A DNA stretch of 64,000 nt from Halomonas sp. GFAJ-1 (GCA_002966495.1 CP016490.1:1798001-1862000); one strand, 5' to 3'; positions 1-8,384 are shown, counted from the stretch's first letter. Notes: generated by a model from the sequence alone, not told the origin. Translations and numbers: made by a program.

Positions 1-1
1 C

Positions 2-307
2 TGGATTACGGGCTTTATTGCGCTCTTTACGCTGCCGCTGGTCAGTATGTTTCAGCCGGTACTGCCTATCGCCCTTTCGCTGACCCTGCTGCTCACAGGC
101 TATATTTGCTTGATGGTGGGAATTGAACAGACCAAAACTACCGCAGAGCGCGGCGTAGCGGGCACCATGGCGGTTGTGCTGGCGGTTTACGGTGCAGGCT
201 GGGGGTTAGCCGCAGGCGTAGTGCTATACATGCTCGTGCAAAAGAAAAACCTGTTTGGGCGTGAGCCTGGGCCTGATAAAGAAACGGACGAGCAAGATCA
301 ACGCTAA
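2..307 (+). CDS. Membrane protein, C-terminal part (5' end outside window)
   Basis: The frame is open from base 2 to a TAA at 305-307, so this is the 3' end of a gene that starts before the window; the internal ATG at 47 is probably not the true start. The visible ~100 residues hold about three hydrophobic segments (one upstream of the internal Met, then around LPIALSLTLLLTGYICLMVG and MAVVLAVYGAGWGLAAGVVL), followed by a short charged tail rich in K, E and D. This fits an integral inner-membrane protein with a cytoplasmic tail. No family motif is recognisable in the fragment. It ends 49 bp before the acyl-CoA ligase gene and may be cotranscribed with it. Confidence 0.5.
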   Translation, partial: WITGFIALFTLPLVSMFQPVLPIALSLTLLLTGYICLMVGIEQTKTTAERGVAGTMAVVLAVYGAGWGLAAGVVLYMLVQKKNLFGREPGPDKETDEQDQR

Positions 308-356
308 ATTATAAAAAACGTAGTACGTATTTAACTATTCATACAGAAGGTGATTT

Positions 357-1988
357 ATGAACGTTTCCATTTTCGAGCAAGGCTTATCACCCACGGCTGC
401 CAACCATGTGGCACTTTCCCCGCTGACGTTTATTGAGCGTTCAGCCTCTGTTTATCCCGATTTTCCGGCGGTGGTTCACGGTAGCACCCGCCGTACCTGG
501 TCAGAAACCTGGACCCGCTGCCGCCAGCTGGCTTCCGCCCTTGAAAAGCGTGGTATTCAGCCCGGCCAAACGGTCGCGGCCATGCTGCCCAATATTCCGG
601 CGATGTTTGAAGCACACTTCGGCGTGCCGCTTGCGGGCTGCGTGCTGAATACCCTGAATATTCGTCTCGATGCTGAAGCCATCAGCTACATGCTGAGCCA
701 CGGCGAAGCAAAAGCCATTCTGGTTGACCCTGAGTTTGCAGGCGTTATCAACGATGCCGTCGCCCTGCTAGATGAAAAACCGCTAATTATCGATGTGGCG
801 GATGTGGAGTTTCTAGGCGAAACCCAAGGCATCGGCGAGATAGAGTATGAAGCGCTGCTTGCTGAAGGCGACCCTGAGTATGCCTACCAACTGCCTAGCG
901 ACGAGTGGCAGGCGATTTCGCTTAACTACACCTCCGGCACTACTGGTAAGCCAAAAGGGGTGGTGTATCACCACCGTGGCGCCTACTTAAATGCGGTCAG
1001 CAATATTTTAGAGTGGGCCATGCCTCACCATCCGGTCTACCTCTGGACACTGCCGATGTTCCACTGCAACGGCTGGTGTTTTCCTTGGACGATTGCTGCT
1101 AATGCCGGGGTTAGCGTGTGCCTGCGCAAAGTCGATCCAAAGCGCATCAACGACCTTATTGTGGATGAGAAGGTGACCCACTTTAGCGGCGCCCCGATTA
1201 TCCTCAATGGTTTAGTGAACCTCGCCGCTGACCAGAAGCGCGAATTTGATCACCCTGTTAAGGTCACGACTGCGGGCGCTGCGCCGCCAGCCTCTGTGAT
1301 TGCGGGGGTTGAGAAGCTTGGTATTGAAGTAACTCACGTTTATGGCCTGACCGAAGTGTACGGTCCGGTGACGGTATGTGCATGGCGTGAGGAGTGGAAT
1401 GAACTCCCGCTGGAAGAGCGCGCTAAAATTAAGGCCCGCCAAGGCGTGCGTTACCACATGCTGGAAGCGCTCTGTGTGGCCGACCCTGTATCCATGGAGC
1501 CAGTCGCCAAAGATGGCCAGACTATCGGCGAAATTTTAATGCGCGGCAATAACGTCATGAAGGGCTATCTGAAAAACCCGGACGCCACCGCCAATGCGTT
1601 GGAAGGAGGCTGGTACCACACGGGGGATCTAGCGGTTTGGCATGCCGACGGTTACATCGAGATCAAGGACCGCTCTAAAGACATCATTATCTCCGGCGGT
1701 GAAAATATCTCTACCATCGAAGTGGAGGATGCCATCTACAGCCATCCCGCTGTGGAAGAAGCCGCTGTGGTCGCCAAGCCCGACGAAAAATGGGGCGAGA
1801 CGCCCTGCGCCTTCGTCAAACTGAAAATCGGTTACGGAGAAGTGACCGAGGCCGATATCATCGCCCACTGCCGTGAGCATCTGGCGGGCTACAAAGTGCC
1901 GAAGACCGTCATCTTCAGCGAGCTGCCCAAGACTTCTACCGGCAAGATTCAGAAATTTGTCCTGCGTGAAGAAGCCAAGCAGCATTAA
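357..1988 (+). CDS. Acyl-CoA synthetase (AMP-forming, medium/short-chain type)
   Basis: Activates a carboxylic acid to its CoA thioester through an acyl-adenylate, in the cytoplasm. The 543 residues match the family length. The phosphate-binding loop YTSGTTGKPKG lies at residues 191-201, the adenylation signature around YHTGDLAVWHADGY and the hinge KDRSKDIIISGGENIS near residues 425-455, and the C-terminal catalytic Lys is in PKTSTGKIQKF (Lys530). It is most like the AlkK/DmdB-type ligases for medium-chain or methylthio acids; the true substrate cannot be read from sequence. An AGGTG-type ribosome site precedes the ATG. The next gene, a 3-hydroxyacyl-CoA dehydrogenase, follows after 16 bp, so the product probably enters a beta-oxidation-like route. 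Confidence 0.88.
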   Translation: MNVSIFEQGLSPTAANHVALSPLTFIERSASVYPDFPAVVHGSTRRTWSETWTRCRQLASALEKRGIQPGQTVAAMLPNIPAMFEAHFGVPLAGCVLNTLNIRLDAEAISYMLSHGEAKAILVDPEFAGVINDAVALLDEKPLIIDVADVEFLGETQGIGEIEYEALLAEGDPEYAYQLPSDEWQAISLNYTSGTTGKPKGVVYHHRGAYLNAVSNILEWAMPHHPVYLWTLPMFHCNGWCFPWTIAANAGVSVCLRKVDPKRINDLIVDEKVTHFSGAPIILNGLVNLAADQKREFDHPVKVTTAGAAPPASVIAGVEKLGIEVTHVYGLTEVYGPVTVCAWREEWNELPLEERAKIKARQGVRYHMLEALCVADPVSMEPVAKDGQTIGEILMRGNNVMKGYLKNPDATANALEGGWYHTGDLAVWHADGYIEIKDRSKDIIISGGENISTIEVEDAIYSHPAVEEAAVVAKPDEKWGETPCAFVKLKIGYGEVTEADIIAHCREHLAGYKVPKTVIFSELPKTSTGKIQKFVLREEAKQH

Positions 1989-2004
1989 TTAAAGGAACAC
2001 AACC

Positions 2005-2853
2005 ATGAACGAACAACACATTGGCGTAGTAGGCGCCGGTACCATGGGGCAAGGGATTGCCCAGGTAGTGGTGGCCAGTGGATTTACGGTGCGCCTTTAC
2101 GATGTGGCCGACGAGCAGCTAACCCGTGCTCAAGCCGCCATCGATAAAGGGCTTGGTAAGCTGGTCGCTAAAGAAAAAATCAGTGAAGCCGACAAGCGTG
2201 ATGCGCTGGCCAGGCTTTCCACCACCACGGCGCTTGAAGCACTGAGCGACTGCAGCATTATTATTGAAGCCGCGCCAGAACAGCCAGCGCTTAAGGAAAA
2301 GCTGTTTCGTGATCTTAGCCACTTAAGCCACGATGCCATCTTAGCTTCCAACACGTCGTCGCTTTCGCTGACCCGCTTGGCCGCGGTTTGCGAGCGCCCG
2401 GAGCGGGTGGTGGGCATGCACTTTTTTAACCCGGTGCCGGTGCTCAAGCTGGTGGAAGTGATTCGTGCCGAGCAGACCTCTGATGCCACCGTGGCGCGCA
2501 TTGAGGCGCTCACCAAAGCGTTGGGTAAAACCGCCGTGCCGATTGGCGATGCGCCGGGCTTTGCGGTTAACCGCTTGCTGGTGCCGATGATTAACGAAGC
2601 TGCGTTTATCGTGCAAGAAGGGACTGCCACCCCTGAGGCCATTGATGAAGCGATGAAGCTAGGCGCCGCCCATCCCATGGGGCCACTGGCGTTAGCAGAT
2701 CTGATTGGCTTGGATGTGTGCTTGGCGATTATGGAAGTTCTCCAAGAAGGCTTTGGCGACCCCAAATATCGCCCATGCCCACTGTTAAAGCGCATGGTCG
2801 ATGCGGGCTATCTTGGCCGTAAAAGTGGCCGAGGCTTCCATATATACGAATAA
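2005..2853 (+). CDS. 3-hydroxyacyl-CoA (3-hydroxybutyryl-CoA) dehydrogenase
   Basis: NAD-dependent oxidation of L-3-hydroxyacyl-CoA to 3-ketoacyl-CoA. The 282 residues equal the single-domain Hbd/PaaH type rather than the large FadB fusion. The Rossmann motif GAGTMG is at residues 10-15, the NAD-domain SNTSS at about 114-118, and the catalytic His-Glu pair is His138 (GMHFFNPVP) and Glu150. The C-terminal dimerisation domain ends in LGRKSGRGFHIYE, typical of the family. AAAGGAACA precedes the ATG. It lies between the CoA ligase and the enoyl-CoA hydratase, consistent with a catabolic acyl-CoA set; no thiolase is in the window. Confidence 0.93.
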   Translation: MNEQHIGVVGAGTMGQGIAQVVVASGFTVRLYDVADEQLTRAQAAIDKGLGKLVAKEKISEADKRDALARLSTTTALEALSDCSIIIEAAPEQPALKEKLFRDLSHLSHDAILASNTSSLSLTRLAAVCERPERVVGMHFFNPVPVLKLVEVIRAEQTSDATVARIEALTKALGKTAVPIGDAPGFAVNRLLVPMINEAAFIVQEGTATPEAIDEAMKLGAAHPMGPLALADLIGLDVCLAIMEVLQEGFGDPKYRPCPLLKRMVDAGYLGRKSGRGFHIYE

Positions 2854-2884
2854 CATCGTCAACACCGCTAGGCTCGACAAAAGA

Positions 2885-2933
2885 AGTGATTGCCTACCAA
2901 CCAAGCGTTCGCTAGGGTTGTTGGGTATTCACT
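2885..2933 (+). repeat. Imperfect inverted repeat between the dehydrogenase and hydratase genes
   Basis: Eighteen-base arms starting AGTGATTGCC on the left and ending GGTATTCACT on the right pair with about 14 Watson-Crick matches and two wobbles. They enclose a second small hairpin (AGCG/CGCT). There is no T-run, so it is more likely an mRNA structure or a dispersed repeat copy than a terminator. Confidence 0.4.
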
Positions 2934-2963
2934 TTCATGCGTAATAACAATTAAGGAGCCAGT

Positions 2964-3737
2964 ATGAGCGACGCAGTCATTGAGAAAATTGATAACGACG
3001 GTGTGGTGCGCCTGACGATTAACCGTCCTAAGGCACTTAACGCGCTGAATAGCGAGGTGCTAAGCGCGTTGGAGTCACACCTTGTCGAGCTAGAGGCGCA
3101 TCCTCATTTGCGCGCGGTGCTAATTACCGGCGCCGGTGAAAAGTCGTTTGTTGCTGGGGCGGATATCACCGAAATGCGCGATAAAACGCCCGAGGAAGCC
3201 CGCGCTTTCGCAAGCCAGGCGCTACGTACTATTAAGCGTTTAGAAACGTTGCCCGTGCCGGTGGTCGCGCTCGTAAATGGGTTTTGTCTTGGCGGCGGCT
3301 GCGAACTGGCATTGGCCTGCGACTGGGCAGTCGCCAGCGACAACGCCGTTTTCGGACAGCCAGAAGTATTGTTAGGCGTCATCCCCGGTTTCGGTGGTAC
3401 CCAGCGCTTACCACGGCGTGTTGGACCTGCCATGGCCATTGACTTAGTAACCACGGGGCGCAAAATCGATGCTCAGGAAGCGCTGCGCATTGGATTAGTT
3501 AATCGGGTTCTGCCCCAGGCCGAGCTTGAGAGCTATGTGGAAGAGCTTACCAAACAGCTTAAAGGCAACGGCCCGCTGTCGGTGCGTGGCGCCAAGCAAG
3601 CCGTTCATGACGGGTTGGATCAGGATCTCGGTAGTGCGTTGGCGTTGGAAACCAGCTTATTCGCGCTCTGCTTTGCAGGCGAGGAGCAAAAAGAGGGCAT
3701 GAGCGCATTTGTTGAGAAGCGCAAACCCAACTTTTAA
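2964..3737 (+). CDS. Enoyl-CoA hydratase (crotonase family)
   Basis: Hydrates trans-2-enoyl-CoA to L-3-hydroxyacyl-CoA. The 257 residues match the crotonase family length. The oxyanion-hole segment FVAGADITEM lies at residues 62-71, and the two catalytic glutamates are present as Glu114 (GGGCELA) and Glu134 (GQPEVLLG), which argues for a real hydratase rather than an isomerase or an inactive paralogue. The C-terminus EKRKPNF is typical. A strong AAGGAGCC site precedes the ATG at 2964. It follows the hydroxyacyl-CoA dehydrogenase after a 110-bp gap with a hairpin and ends the set at a good terminator. Confidence 0.93.
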   Translation: MSDAVIEKIDNDGVVRLTINRPKALNALNSEVLSALESHLVELEAHPHLRAVLITGAGEKSFVAGADITEMRDKTPEEARAFASQALRTIKRLETLPVPVVALVNGFCLGGGCELALACDWAVASDNAVFGQPEVLLGVIPGFGGTQRLPRRVGPAMAIDLVTTGRKIDAQEALRIGLVNRVLPQAELESYVEELTKQLKGNGPLSVRGAKQAVHDGLDQDLGSALALETSLFALCFAGEEQKEGMSAFVEKRKPNF

Positions 3738-3763
3738 TCCTTAGTTTGTCAGGTTTGCTTAAC

Positions 3764-3796
3764 GAAGGGGTGGCGGCAACGTCACCCCTTCTTTTA
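3764..3796 (+). terminator. Rho-independent terminator after the enoyl-CoA hydratase gene
   Basis: Perfect 9-bp stem GAAGGGGTG / CACCCCTTC with a 10-nt loop, followed by TTTTATGTT. Confidence 0.85.
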
Positions 3797-3952
3797 TGTT
3801 CCCCGAGAAAATGCTTGAACGGCACCGCGGTGTTACTAAATCCTTCCTCATTAGCGGATTACCGAGCGGTGTAGCGCTCTGCCACCCTATGTTTCGATAA
3901 ATCGTTTCGATAAATCCGCTACACTGGCGCAAATTTTAGATGGATATCCCCA

Positions 3953-4492
3953 ATGGCGTTGAGTGCTACCCCCTATAAAGTTGATATCAACCTTACCGAC
4001 CTTGACCGCAATGTGTATGAAACGCTGCGGTTTACCGTCGCCCGCCATCCGTCTGAAACTGAAGACCGGATGTGCGCGCGTCTGATTGCTTACATACTCT
4101 GGTACAGCGAGGCATTAGCCTTTGGGCGTGGGCTTTCCGATGTAGACGAGCCTGCCTTGTGGGAAAAGAGCCTAGATGGCCGAGTACTGCACTGGGTAGA
4201 AGTAGGGCTGCCGGATGCGGAGCGTCTTACCTGGTGTTCGCGCCGTGCTGAGCGGGTCTCACTCCTGGCGTACGGGCGGGTCGATATTTGGGAAAGCAAA
4301 GTATTACCTGCCGTGGCGGCACTGAAAAATGTCCATGTGGCCGGGCTGCCCCAAGAAGCCTTGTCCACCGTTGCAGCAGCTCTTCCCCGTGCTATTAACT
4401 GGGCCGTCATGATTAGTGACGGTTCGCTGTTTATTACTGATGAGAATGGCCAGCATGAGATTACCCCTCAATGGCTACTGCGCGACCGCTAG
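3953..4492 (+). CDS. YaeQ family protein
   Basis: The 179-residue protein matches the YaeQ family along its length: N-terminal MALSATPYKVDINLTDLDRN, then the conserved block ARLIAYILWYSEALAFGRGL, the acidic stretch DEPALWEKSLDG, WVEVGLPD and the C-terminal EITPQWLLRDR. YaeQ proteins have a PD-(D/E)XK nuclease-like fold but no settled function; the early report of haemolysin regulation (RfaH suppression) should not be taken as its role. It stands alone, downstream of a terminator, with 216 bp of upstream sequence. Confidence 0.85.
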   Translation: MALSATPYKVDINLTDLDRNVYETLRFTVARHPSETEDRMCARLIAYILWYSEALAFGRGLSDVDEPALWEKSLDGRVLHWVEVGLPDAERLTWCSRRAERVSLLAYGRVDIWESKVLPAVAALKNVHVAGLPQEALSTVAAALPRAINWAVMISDGSLFITDENGQHEITPQWLLRDR

Positions 4493-4647
4493 GTGTTTCG
4501 TTAGCGTGTAAGCAACTTTCTTCCCACGGGCAAAGCGCTGGCGCAGCACTGGGTAATCTATACGCCTACGCAGCTGGCGATATCGCTGGGGAGATGATGC
4601 CCAGGACATGCCTACACTGGCGCCTAACTTAAACGAGAGAGGGCGGT

Positions 4648-4963
4648 ATGGCTAATAAATACCCACATACGCCGGATGGCCGCTATTTTGTAGCTAAAAA
4701 TCGGTTATGGCGCTGTACCGACCCTCGCCTTAGCGAAGATGAAAAACGCACCCATATCAAGTCGCTAATGAAAGCCAGGCGAGCGGTGCGTAGTGCTCGA
4801 CAGCAAAACGATGACACTACACTGCGCCAAGCCCGTGAGGGCGTGCAGGCGGCCAAAGAGGCACTTGGCGAGCTGGTGGCTAGATGGTGCACCTGATGAG
4901 GGCGGTTTTGCGCCGCATAACAGTTCCTACGCGGACTGGTGGGAAGAGCACGCCAGCGATTGA
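4648..4963 (+). pseudogene. Small conserved hypothetical gene with a frameshift near its 3' end
   Basis: The uninterrupted frame runs 4648-4896 (82 residues, start MANKYPHTPDGRYFVAKNRL after GAGAGAGGGCGG). It stops abruptly after ...ALGELVARWCT. If the single C at 4873 is skipped, a second frame continues through WWLDGAPD and ends with SSYADWWEEHASD at a TGA (4961-4963). As I remember it, relatives of this small family continue through a WW-x-DGAPD / N-x-YADW tail, so the downstream frame looks like the native end. Either a real one-base insertion disabled the tail or this is a sequencing error. Function unknown; the visible part is very basic and likely helical (residues 30-75). Confidence 0.6.
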
Positions 4964-5054
4964 AACGCCTACTCTATGACCGGTGGCCTATCCTCACTAC
5001 ACTCAGTGAGTAAGGTTTATTCACCGAGTAGCACCGGAGTAGGAGTAGGCTCAT

Positions 5055-5576
5055 ATGGAAATGGTTTTTTTTAGCAGTTGGGAAAGTTTACTGCGGACGT
5101 TAATAGTGGGTGTGCTGGCTTACGCTGTGCTTGTGGCTTTTCTGCGTATCTCGGGAAACCGAACGCTGTCTAAAATGAATGCTTTCGACCTGATTGTGAC
5201 CGTGGCGCTGGGTTCAACGTTAGCGACCGTGCTGCTGTCAAAAGACATTGCCTTAGCAGAAGGCGCACTAGCGCTTGCGTTACTTATTTCACTTCAGTTT
5301 GTCATTACATGGTTAAGCGTGCGATTTAGCTGGGTGAAACGGATGATAACAGGAGAGCCGTTAATGCTGCTGTACCGTGGAGAGTACTTAACGGCGGCTT
5401 TGCGTCAAGCACGGGTTACCAAAGAGGAAGTGCGCTCAGCGGTGCGAAGCAGTGGCGTTGGGCAACTTAGCGCCGTGGAAGCTGTGGTGTTGGAAACCGA
5501 TGGCTCGCTAAGTGTGGTTAAGCGTGGTGAAGAGGGAGACGGCTCAAGCTTATCGGGCGTACGCGGGCCTCATTAG
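5055..5576 (+). CDS. DUF421 / YetF-like membrane protein
   Basis: Three predicted N-terminal membrane segments (about residues 12-32, 45-62 and 66-88) are followed by a soluble domain with the family features GEPLMLLYRGEYL, then SGVGQLSAVEAVVLETDGSLSVV. This is the architecture of YetF/DUF421 proteins, which sit in the inner membrane; the soluble domain dimerises. Their role is unsettled (membrane or stress-related in Bacillus spore relatives). The 173-residue length is normal. GGAGTAGGAGTAGG upstream offers a ribosome site, though somewhat distant. It faces the converging YghU gene. Confidence 0.8.
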   Translation: MEMVFFSSWESLLRTLIVGVLAYAVLVAFLRISGNRTLSKMNAFDLIVTVALGSTLATVLLSKDIALAEGALALALLISLQFVITWLSVRFSWVKRMITGEPLMLLYRGEYLTAALRQARVTKEEVRSAVRSSGVGQLSAVEAVVLETDGSLSVVKRGEEGDGSSLSGVRGPH

Positions 5577-5635
5577 CCGAAGAATTGGGCTTGCCAGTTA
5601 CCTCATTTACTTCCCGTGTGTGGTTAATCACAGCC

Positions 5636-5665
5636 AAGCACTGCCCTCCTTGGCAATGCTTTTTC
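5636..5665. terminator. Possible terminator between the DUF421 and YghU genes
   Basis: Hairpin AAGCA-CT-GCC / GGC-AA-TGCTT with a 2x2 internal mismatch and a T-run on the plus side. It would serve the DUF421 gene and lies just past the end of the convergent gene. Weak stem. Confidence 0.35.
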
Positions 5666-5673
5666 TCCTATGT

Positions 5674-6534
5674 TTAGTCGTTGGCCTGGGGTTGGTTAAA
5701 ATCGCTGGCATCGTGACGCTCAGGGAGCTGCTCGCCTGGCTCGCCCCAGGTACGGTTGACCATGCGGCCTCGTTGAACGGCAGGGCGCGCGTCAATTTCT
5801 TCAGTCCAGCGTATAACATGCTGATAAGTATGGGCCTCAAGAAACTCAGCGGCTTCGTAAACGCGGTTTTTCACCAGCGCCCCGTACCATGGGTAGATCG
5901 CCATGTCGGCAATCGTATACTCATCACCCGCCATAAAGCGGTTTTCCGCTAAATGCCGATCCAGTACGTCCAACTGACGCTTCACCTCCATGGTGTAGCG
6001 GTCAATGGGGTACTGGTACTTTTCCGGTGCGTAGGCATAAAAGTGACCAAAGCCGCCGCCTAACATCGGTGCACTGCCCATCTGCCAAAATAGCCACGAA
6101 AGGCACTCGGTGCGCTTGGCTGGGTCAGTGGGTAAGAAAGCATTAAATTTTTCCGCTAGGTAAAGCAGAATTGCCCCTGACTCAAATACCCGCTGAGGCG
6201 GGGTAACGCTGTGATCCATCAGCGCCGGAATTTTGGAGTTGGGGTTTACCTCGACAAAGCCGCTGCCAAACTGGTCGCCTTCACCAATTTGTATCAGGTA
6301 CGCATCATACTCAGCCGCTGAAAAACCTTTTTCTAGCAGCTCTTCTAGCATCACCGTAACTTTTACGCCGTTTGGGGTCGCCAGCGAGTAGAGCTGCAGA
6401 GGGTGCTTGCCGACCGGCAACGGCTTATCGTGGGTGGCACCCGCTACAGGACGATTGATGTTGGCAAACTTACCACCGTTCCCAGGTTCCCACTTCCATA
6501 CCCGGGGTGGTGTATAGGTCGTGTTATCGCTCAT
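5674..6534 (-). CDS. yghU: Glutathione S-transferase, YghU-type disulfide-bond reductase
   Basis: Cytoplasmic Nu-class glutathione transferase with disulfide reductase and peroxidase activity in E. coli YghU. Conserved blocks along the length: KFANINRPVAG, LPVGKHPLQLYSLATPNG, GFVEVNPNSKIPAL, RVFESGAILLYLAEKF, the GGGFGHFYAYAPEKY helix and GDEYTIADMAIYPWYG. The C-terminus NEQL/ERHDASDF is also kept. I start at the inner Met (6534), because GAGGAAAAT sits directly upstream and the protein then begins MSDNTTYTPPRVWKW like YghU. The frame extends 15 codons further upstream without a better site. Length 286 against 288 in E. coli. Confidence 0.92.
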   Translation of the reverse strand: MSDNTTYTPPRVWKWEPGNGGKFANINRPVAGATHDKPLPVGKHPLQLYSLATPNGVKVTVMLEELLEKGFSAAEYDAYLIQIGEGDQFGSGFVEVNPNSKIPALMDHSVTPPQRVFESGAILLYLAEKFNAFLPTDPAKRTECLSWLFWQMGSAPMLGGGFGHFYAYAPEKYQYPIDRYTMEVKRQLDVLDRHLAENRFMAGDEYTIADMAIYPWYGALVKNRVYEAAEFLEAHTYQHVIRWTEEIDARPAVQRGRMVNRTWGEPGEQLPERHDASDFNQPQAND

Positions 6535-6689
6535 ATTTTCCTCGCTCTTTACCAGGTGAATAAAAGGGCGGTACAGCAACTCATCCGAAGAAGTTGGGTC
6601 GTTCAGTCTTCATGGGGCCGTATAGCGCTGGTACAAGGTCTATATTTTTTAGCATGTTAACGAGTGGTTAGCTATCAAGGAGAAACACG

Positions 6690-7385
6690 ATGCGTGTTAT
6701 CGGCGTGCTGGGCGGTATGAGCTGGGAGTCAACGCAGAGTTATTACAAAGCAATCAATGAAGGCGTGAATCACGCGTTAGGCGGCTTTCACTCTGCTCCT
6801 ATGGTGTTAGTGAGCGTGGACTTCGCTGAAATAGCAGCGTTACAGCGACAGGGCAATTGGCAGGCGGCAGGAGCGCTACTTACCCAGGCGGCAAAACGGA
6901 TTGAGCTTGCCGGGGCCGAGGGCCTATTACTGGCAACCAACACTATGCATAAAGTCGCCCCTGAGATTGAAGCCGCTATTCATATCCCGTTGCTACATAT
7001 TGCCGATGCGACTGGGGAAAAGTGTCAGCAAGATGGTGTCACGCGGGTCGGCTTGTTAGGGACTCGATTTACCATGGAACAAGAATTCTACAAGGCGCGC
7101 TTGAAAGGGCGCTTTGCCATTGATGTGCTCACACCCAAGGATGACGATCGCCAGGCTGTGCATGACATTATTTTCAAAGAGCTATGTCATGGCCAGTTTA
7201 ATGAGTCATCTCGGCAGCGCTATTTGGATATTATTGCCTCATTACACCGGCAGGGAGCTCAAGCCGTTATTCTCGGCTGTACAGAAATAGCACTGCTTGT
7301 TGATCAGCGCCATACATCGGTGCCGCTTTACGATACTACCGCTTTGCATGCCAGCAAAGCGGTAGCCTGGGCGCTGGGTAATTAA
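6690..7385 (+). CDS. ygeA: YgeA-type amino-acid racemase (Asp/Glu/hydantoin racemase superfamily)
   Basis: PLP-independent racemase with a two-base thiol/threonine mechanism. The substrate-binding N-terminus MRVIGVLGGMSWEST, the first catalytic site ATNTMHK with Thr83, and the second LGCTEI with Cys197 are all present. Those two positions match the catalytic residues of E. coli YgeA exactly, which supports broad-specificity amino-acid racemisation (homoserine and others) rather than aspartate-only activity. Length 231 is normal. CAAGGAGAA precedes the ATG. Its stop overlaps the stop of the convergent ohr gene by 4 bp. Confidence 0.88.
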   Translation: MRVIGVLGGMSWESTQSYYKAINEGVNHALGGFHSAPMVLVSVDFAEIAALQRQGNWQAAGALLTQAAKRIELAGAEGLLLATNTMHKVAPEIEAAIHIPLLHIADATGEKCQQDGVTRVGLLGTRFTMEQEFYKARLKGRFAIDVLTPKDDDRQAVHDIIFKELCHGQFNESSRQRYLDIIASLHRQGAQAVILGCTEIALLVDQRHTSVPLYDTTALHASKAVAWALGN

Positions 7386-7807
7386 ATCAGGGTCAGCGTG
7401 ACATCAATATTGCCGCGCGTGGCGTTAGAGTAAGGGCAGACGATGTGTGCCTTATCGACCAATGTTTGAGCTACGTCCTTCTCTAAACCAGGCAGGCTGA
7501 TTTTAAGCTCGACTTCGATACCGAAACCCGTCGGAATGGCGCCAATGCCCACGCTGCCGTCGATCTGGGTATCTTCAGGGAGCTTAACTTTTTCCTGACC
7601 TGCCACGTGCTTGAGAGCGCCTAAAAAGCAAGCAGAGTAGCCTGCCGCAAACAGCTGCTCAGGATTGGTGCCTTGACCGCCAGCGCCACCCAGCTCTTTA
7701 GGCGTGCTGAGCTGAACGTCCAGCGCGCCATCAGAAGATTTAGCATGGCCTTCGCGGCCGCCAGTAGCATTCGCATGGGCGCGGTAAGCAATTGTTTCGA
7801 TAGACAT
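7382..7807 (-). CDS. ohr: Organic hydroperoxide resistance protein Ohr
   Basis: Thiol peroxidase that reduces organic (fatty-acid) hydroperoxides in the cytoplasm, using lipoylated proteins as reductant in known cases. The 141 residues are typical. Peroxidatic Cys60 is in GYSACFLGAL and resolving Cys124 is in HIVCPYSNATRGN, both in their family motifs. The motif NPEQLFAAGYSACF is diagnostic of Ohr against OsmC. The gene lies 127 bp downstream of ohrR on the same strand with a TTGCGCGCAA palindrome between, so it is probably controlled by OhrR. Confidence 0.96.
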   Translation of the reverse strand: MSIETIAYRAHANATGGREGHAKSSDGALDVQLSTPKELGGAGGQGTNPEQLFAAGYSACFLGALKHVAGQEKVKLPEDTQIDGSVGIGAIPTGFGIEVELKISLPGLEKDVAQTLVDKAHIVCPYSNATRGNIDVTLTLI

Positions 7808-7879
7808 AGCGTATTTCCTATAGGTGATTGTTGTAAGTGGGTGGTATAGGTAGCCGCTTTAATTTAGTGCAGCTTTATT

Positions 7880-7889
7880 TTGCGCGCAA
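7880..7889. promoter_or_regulatory. Candidate OhrR operator upstream of ohr
   Basis: Perfect palindrome TTGCGCGCAA with A/T-rich flanks (ATTT on the left, GCAAAT on the right), placed about 73 bp upstream of the ohr start. It resembles the GCGC-centred sites described for proteobacterial OhrR as I recall them. Inferred from position and symmetry. Confidence 0.5.
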
Positions 7890-7934
7890 GCAAATTGGCC
7901 AAAAAGTAGGCACCTCAATACGGTGTCTAGTGGC

Positions 7935-8384
7935 TCATTGAAGCTTTTGTAGGCTTTCCCGCAGTTGGGCTAAATCCTCTTGAAGCTGGGTTAATGTGTC
8001 CACAGACTTTTCGCTAGCGTTGACGATACAGCTAGGAATATGGCGCGCCTGCTCACGTAGTGAACGGCCGTTTTGTGTCAAGAAAAGCTCAACAACTCGC
8101 TCATCTTGCTGGCTACGCTGACGAATAAGTAGCTGTTCGCTTTCAAGCCGTTTTAGCAGGGGCGTTAATGAGCCTGGGTCGGTTAGTAAACGCTTGCTTA
8201 GTGTCCCAACAGTAATGCCATCCTCTTGCCAGAGGACCAGCATGGCAAGGTATTGAGGGTAAGTAAGCCCTAACTCTTTGAGTAGGGGCTTATAAACTTT
8301 GGTCATCATCAGCGATGTTGAATAGAGTGCAAAGCAGAGCTGGTGGTCTAGCTCTAGTTCAGTACAAGGATCTGGCGCTGGCAT
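7935..8384 (-). CDS. ohrR: OhrR, MarR-family organic-peroxide-sensing repressor
   Basis: Winged-helix repressor inactivated by cysteine oxidation. I start at the inner Met (8384), preceded by CCGGAGTCGAC. This gives 149 residues beginning MPAPDPCTELELDHQLCF, the usual OhrR length; the frame upstream adds 35 unfamily-like residues. The sensing Cys is Cys17 (DHQLCFALY). A second Cys at 119 (IPSCIVNA) fits the 2-Cys subclass (Xanthomonas type, Cys22/Cys127), which forms an intersubunit disulfide. The DNA-binding part runs through LTYPQYLAMLVLW and RLLTDPGSLTPLLKRLE. It lies directly upstream of ohr. Confidence 0.9.
   Translation of the reverse strand: MPAPDPCTELELDHQLCFALYSTSLMMTKVYKPLLKELGLTYPQYLAMLVLWQEDGITVGTLSKRLLTDPGSLTPLLKRLESEQLLIRQRSQQDERVVELFLTQNGRSLREQARHIPSCIVNASEKSVDTLTQLQEDLAQLRESLQKLQ

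Noticed and set aside
2130..2795. 221-codon minus-strand ORF inside the 3-hydroxyacyl-CoA dehydrogenase gene
   Set aside because: Shadow of a clear gene; Ser/Ala-rich text with no motif.
5512..5952. 146-codon plus-strand ORF overlapping DUF421 and yghU
   Set aside because: Its second half is the opposite strand of yghU and its first part overlaps the DUF421 end in another frame; no family text or ribosome site.
7880..7889. TTGCGCGCAA considered as a chance palindrome only
   Set aside because: Kept as a candidate OhrR operator because it lies in the ohrR-ohr gap, but at modest confidence since short GC palindromes occur by chance.
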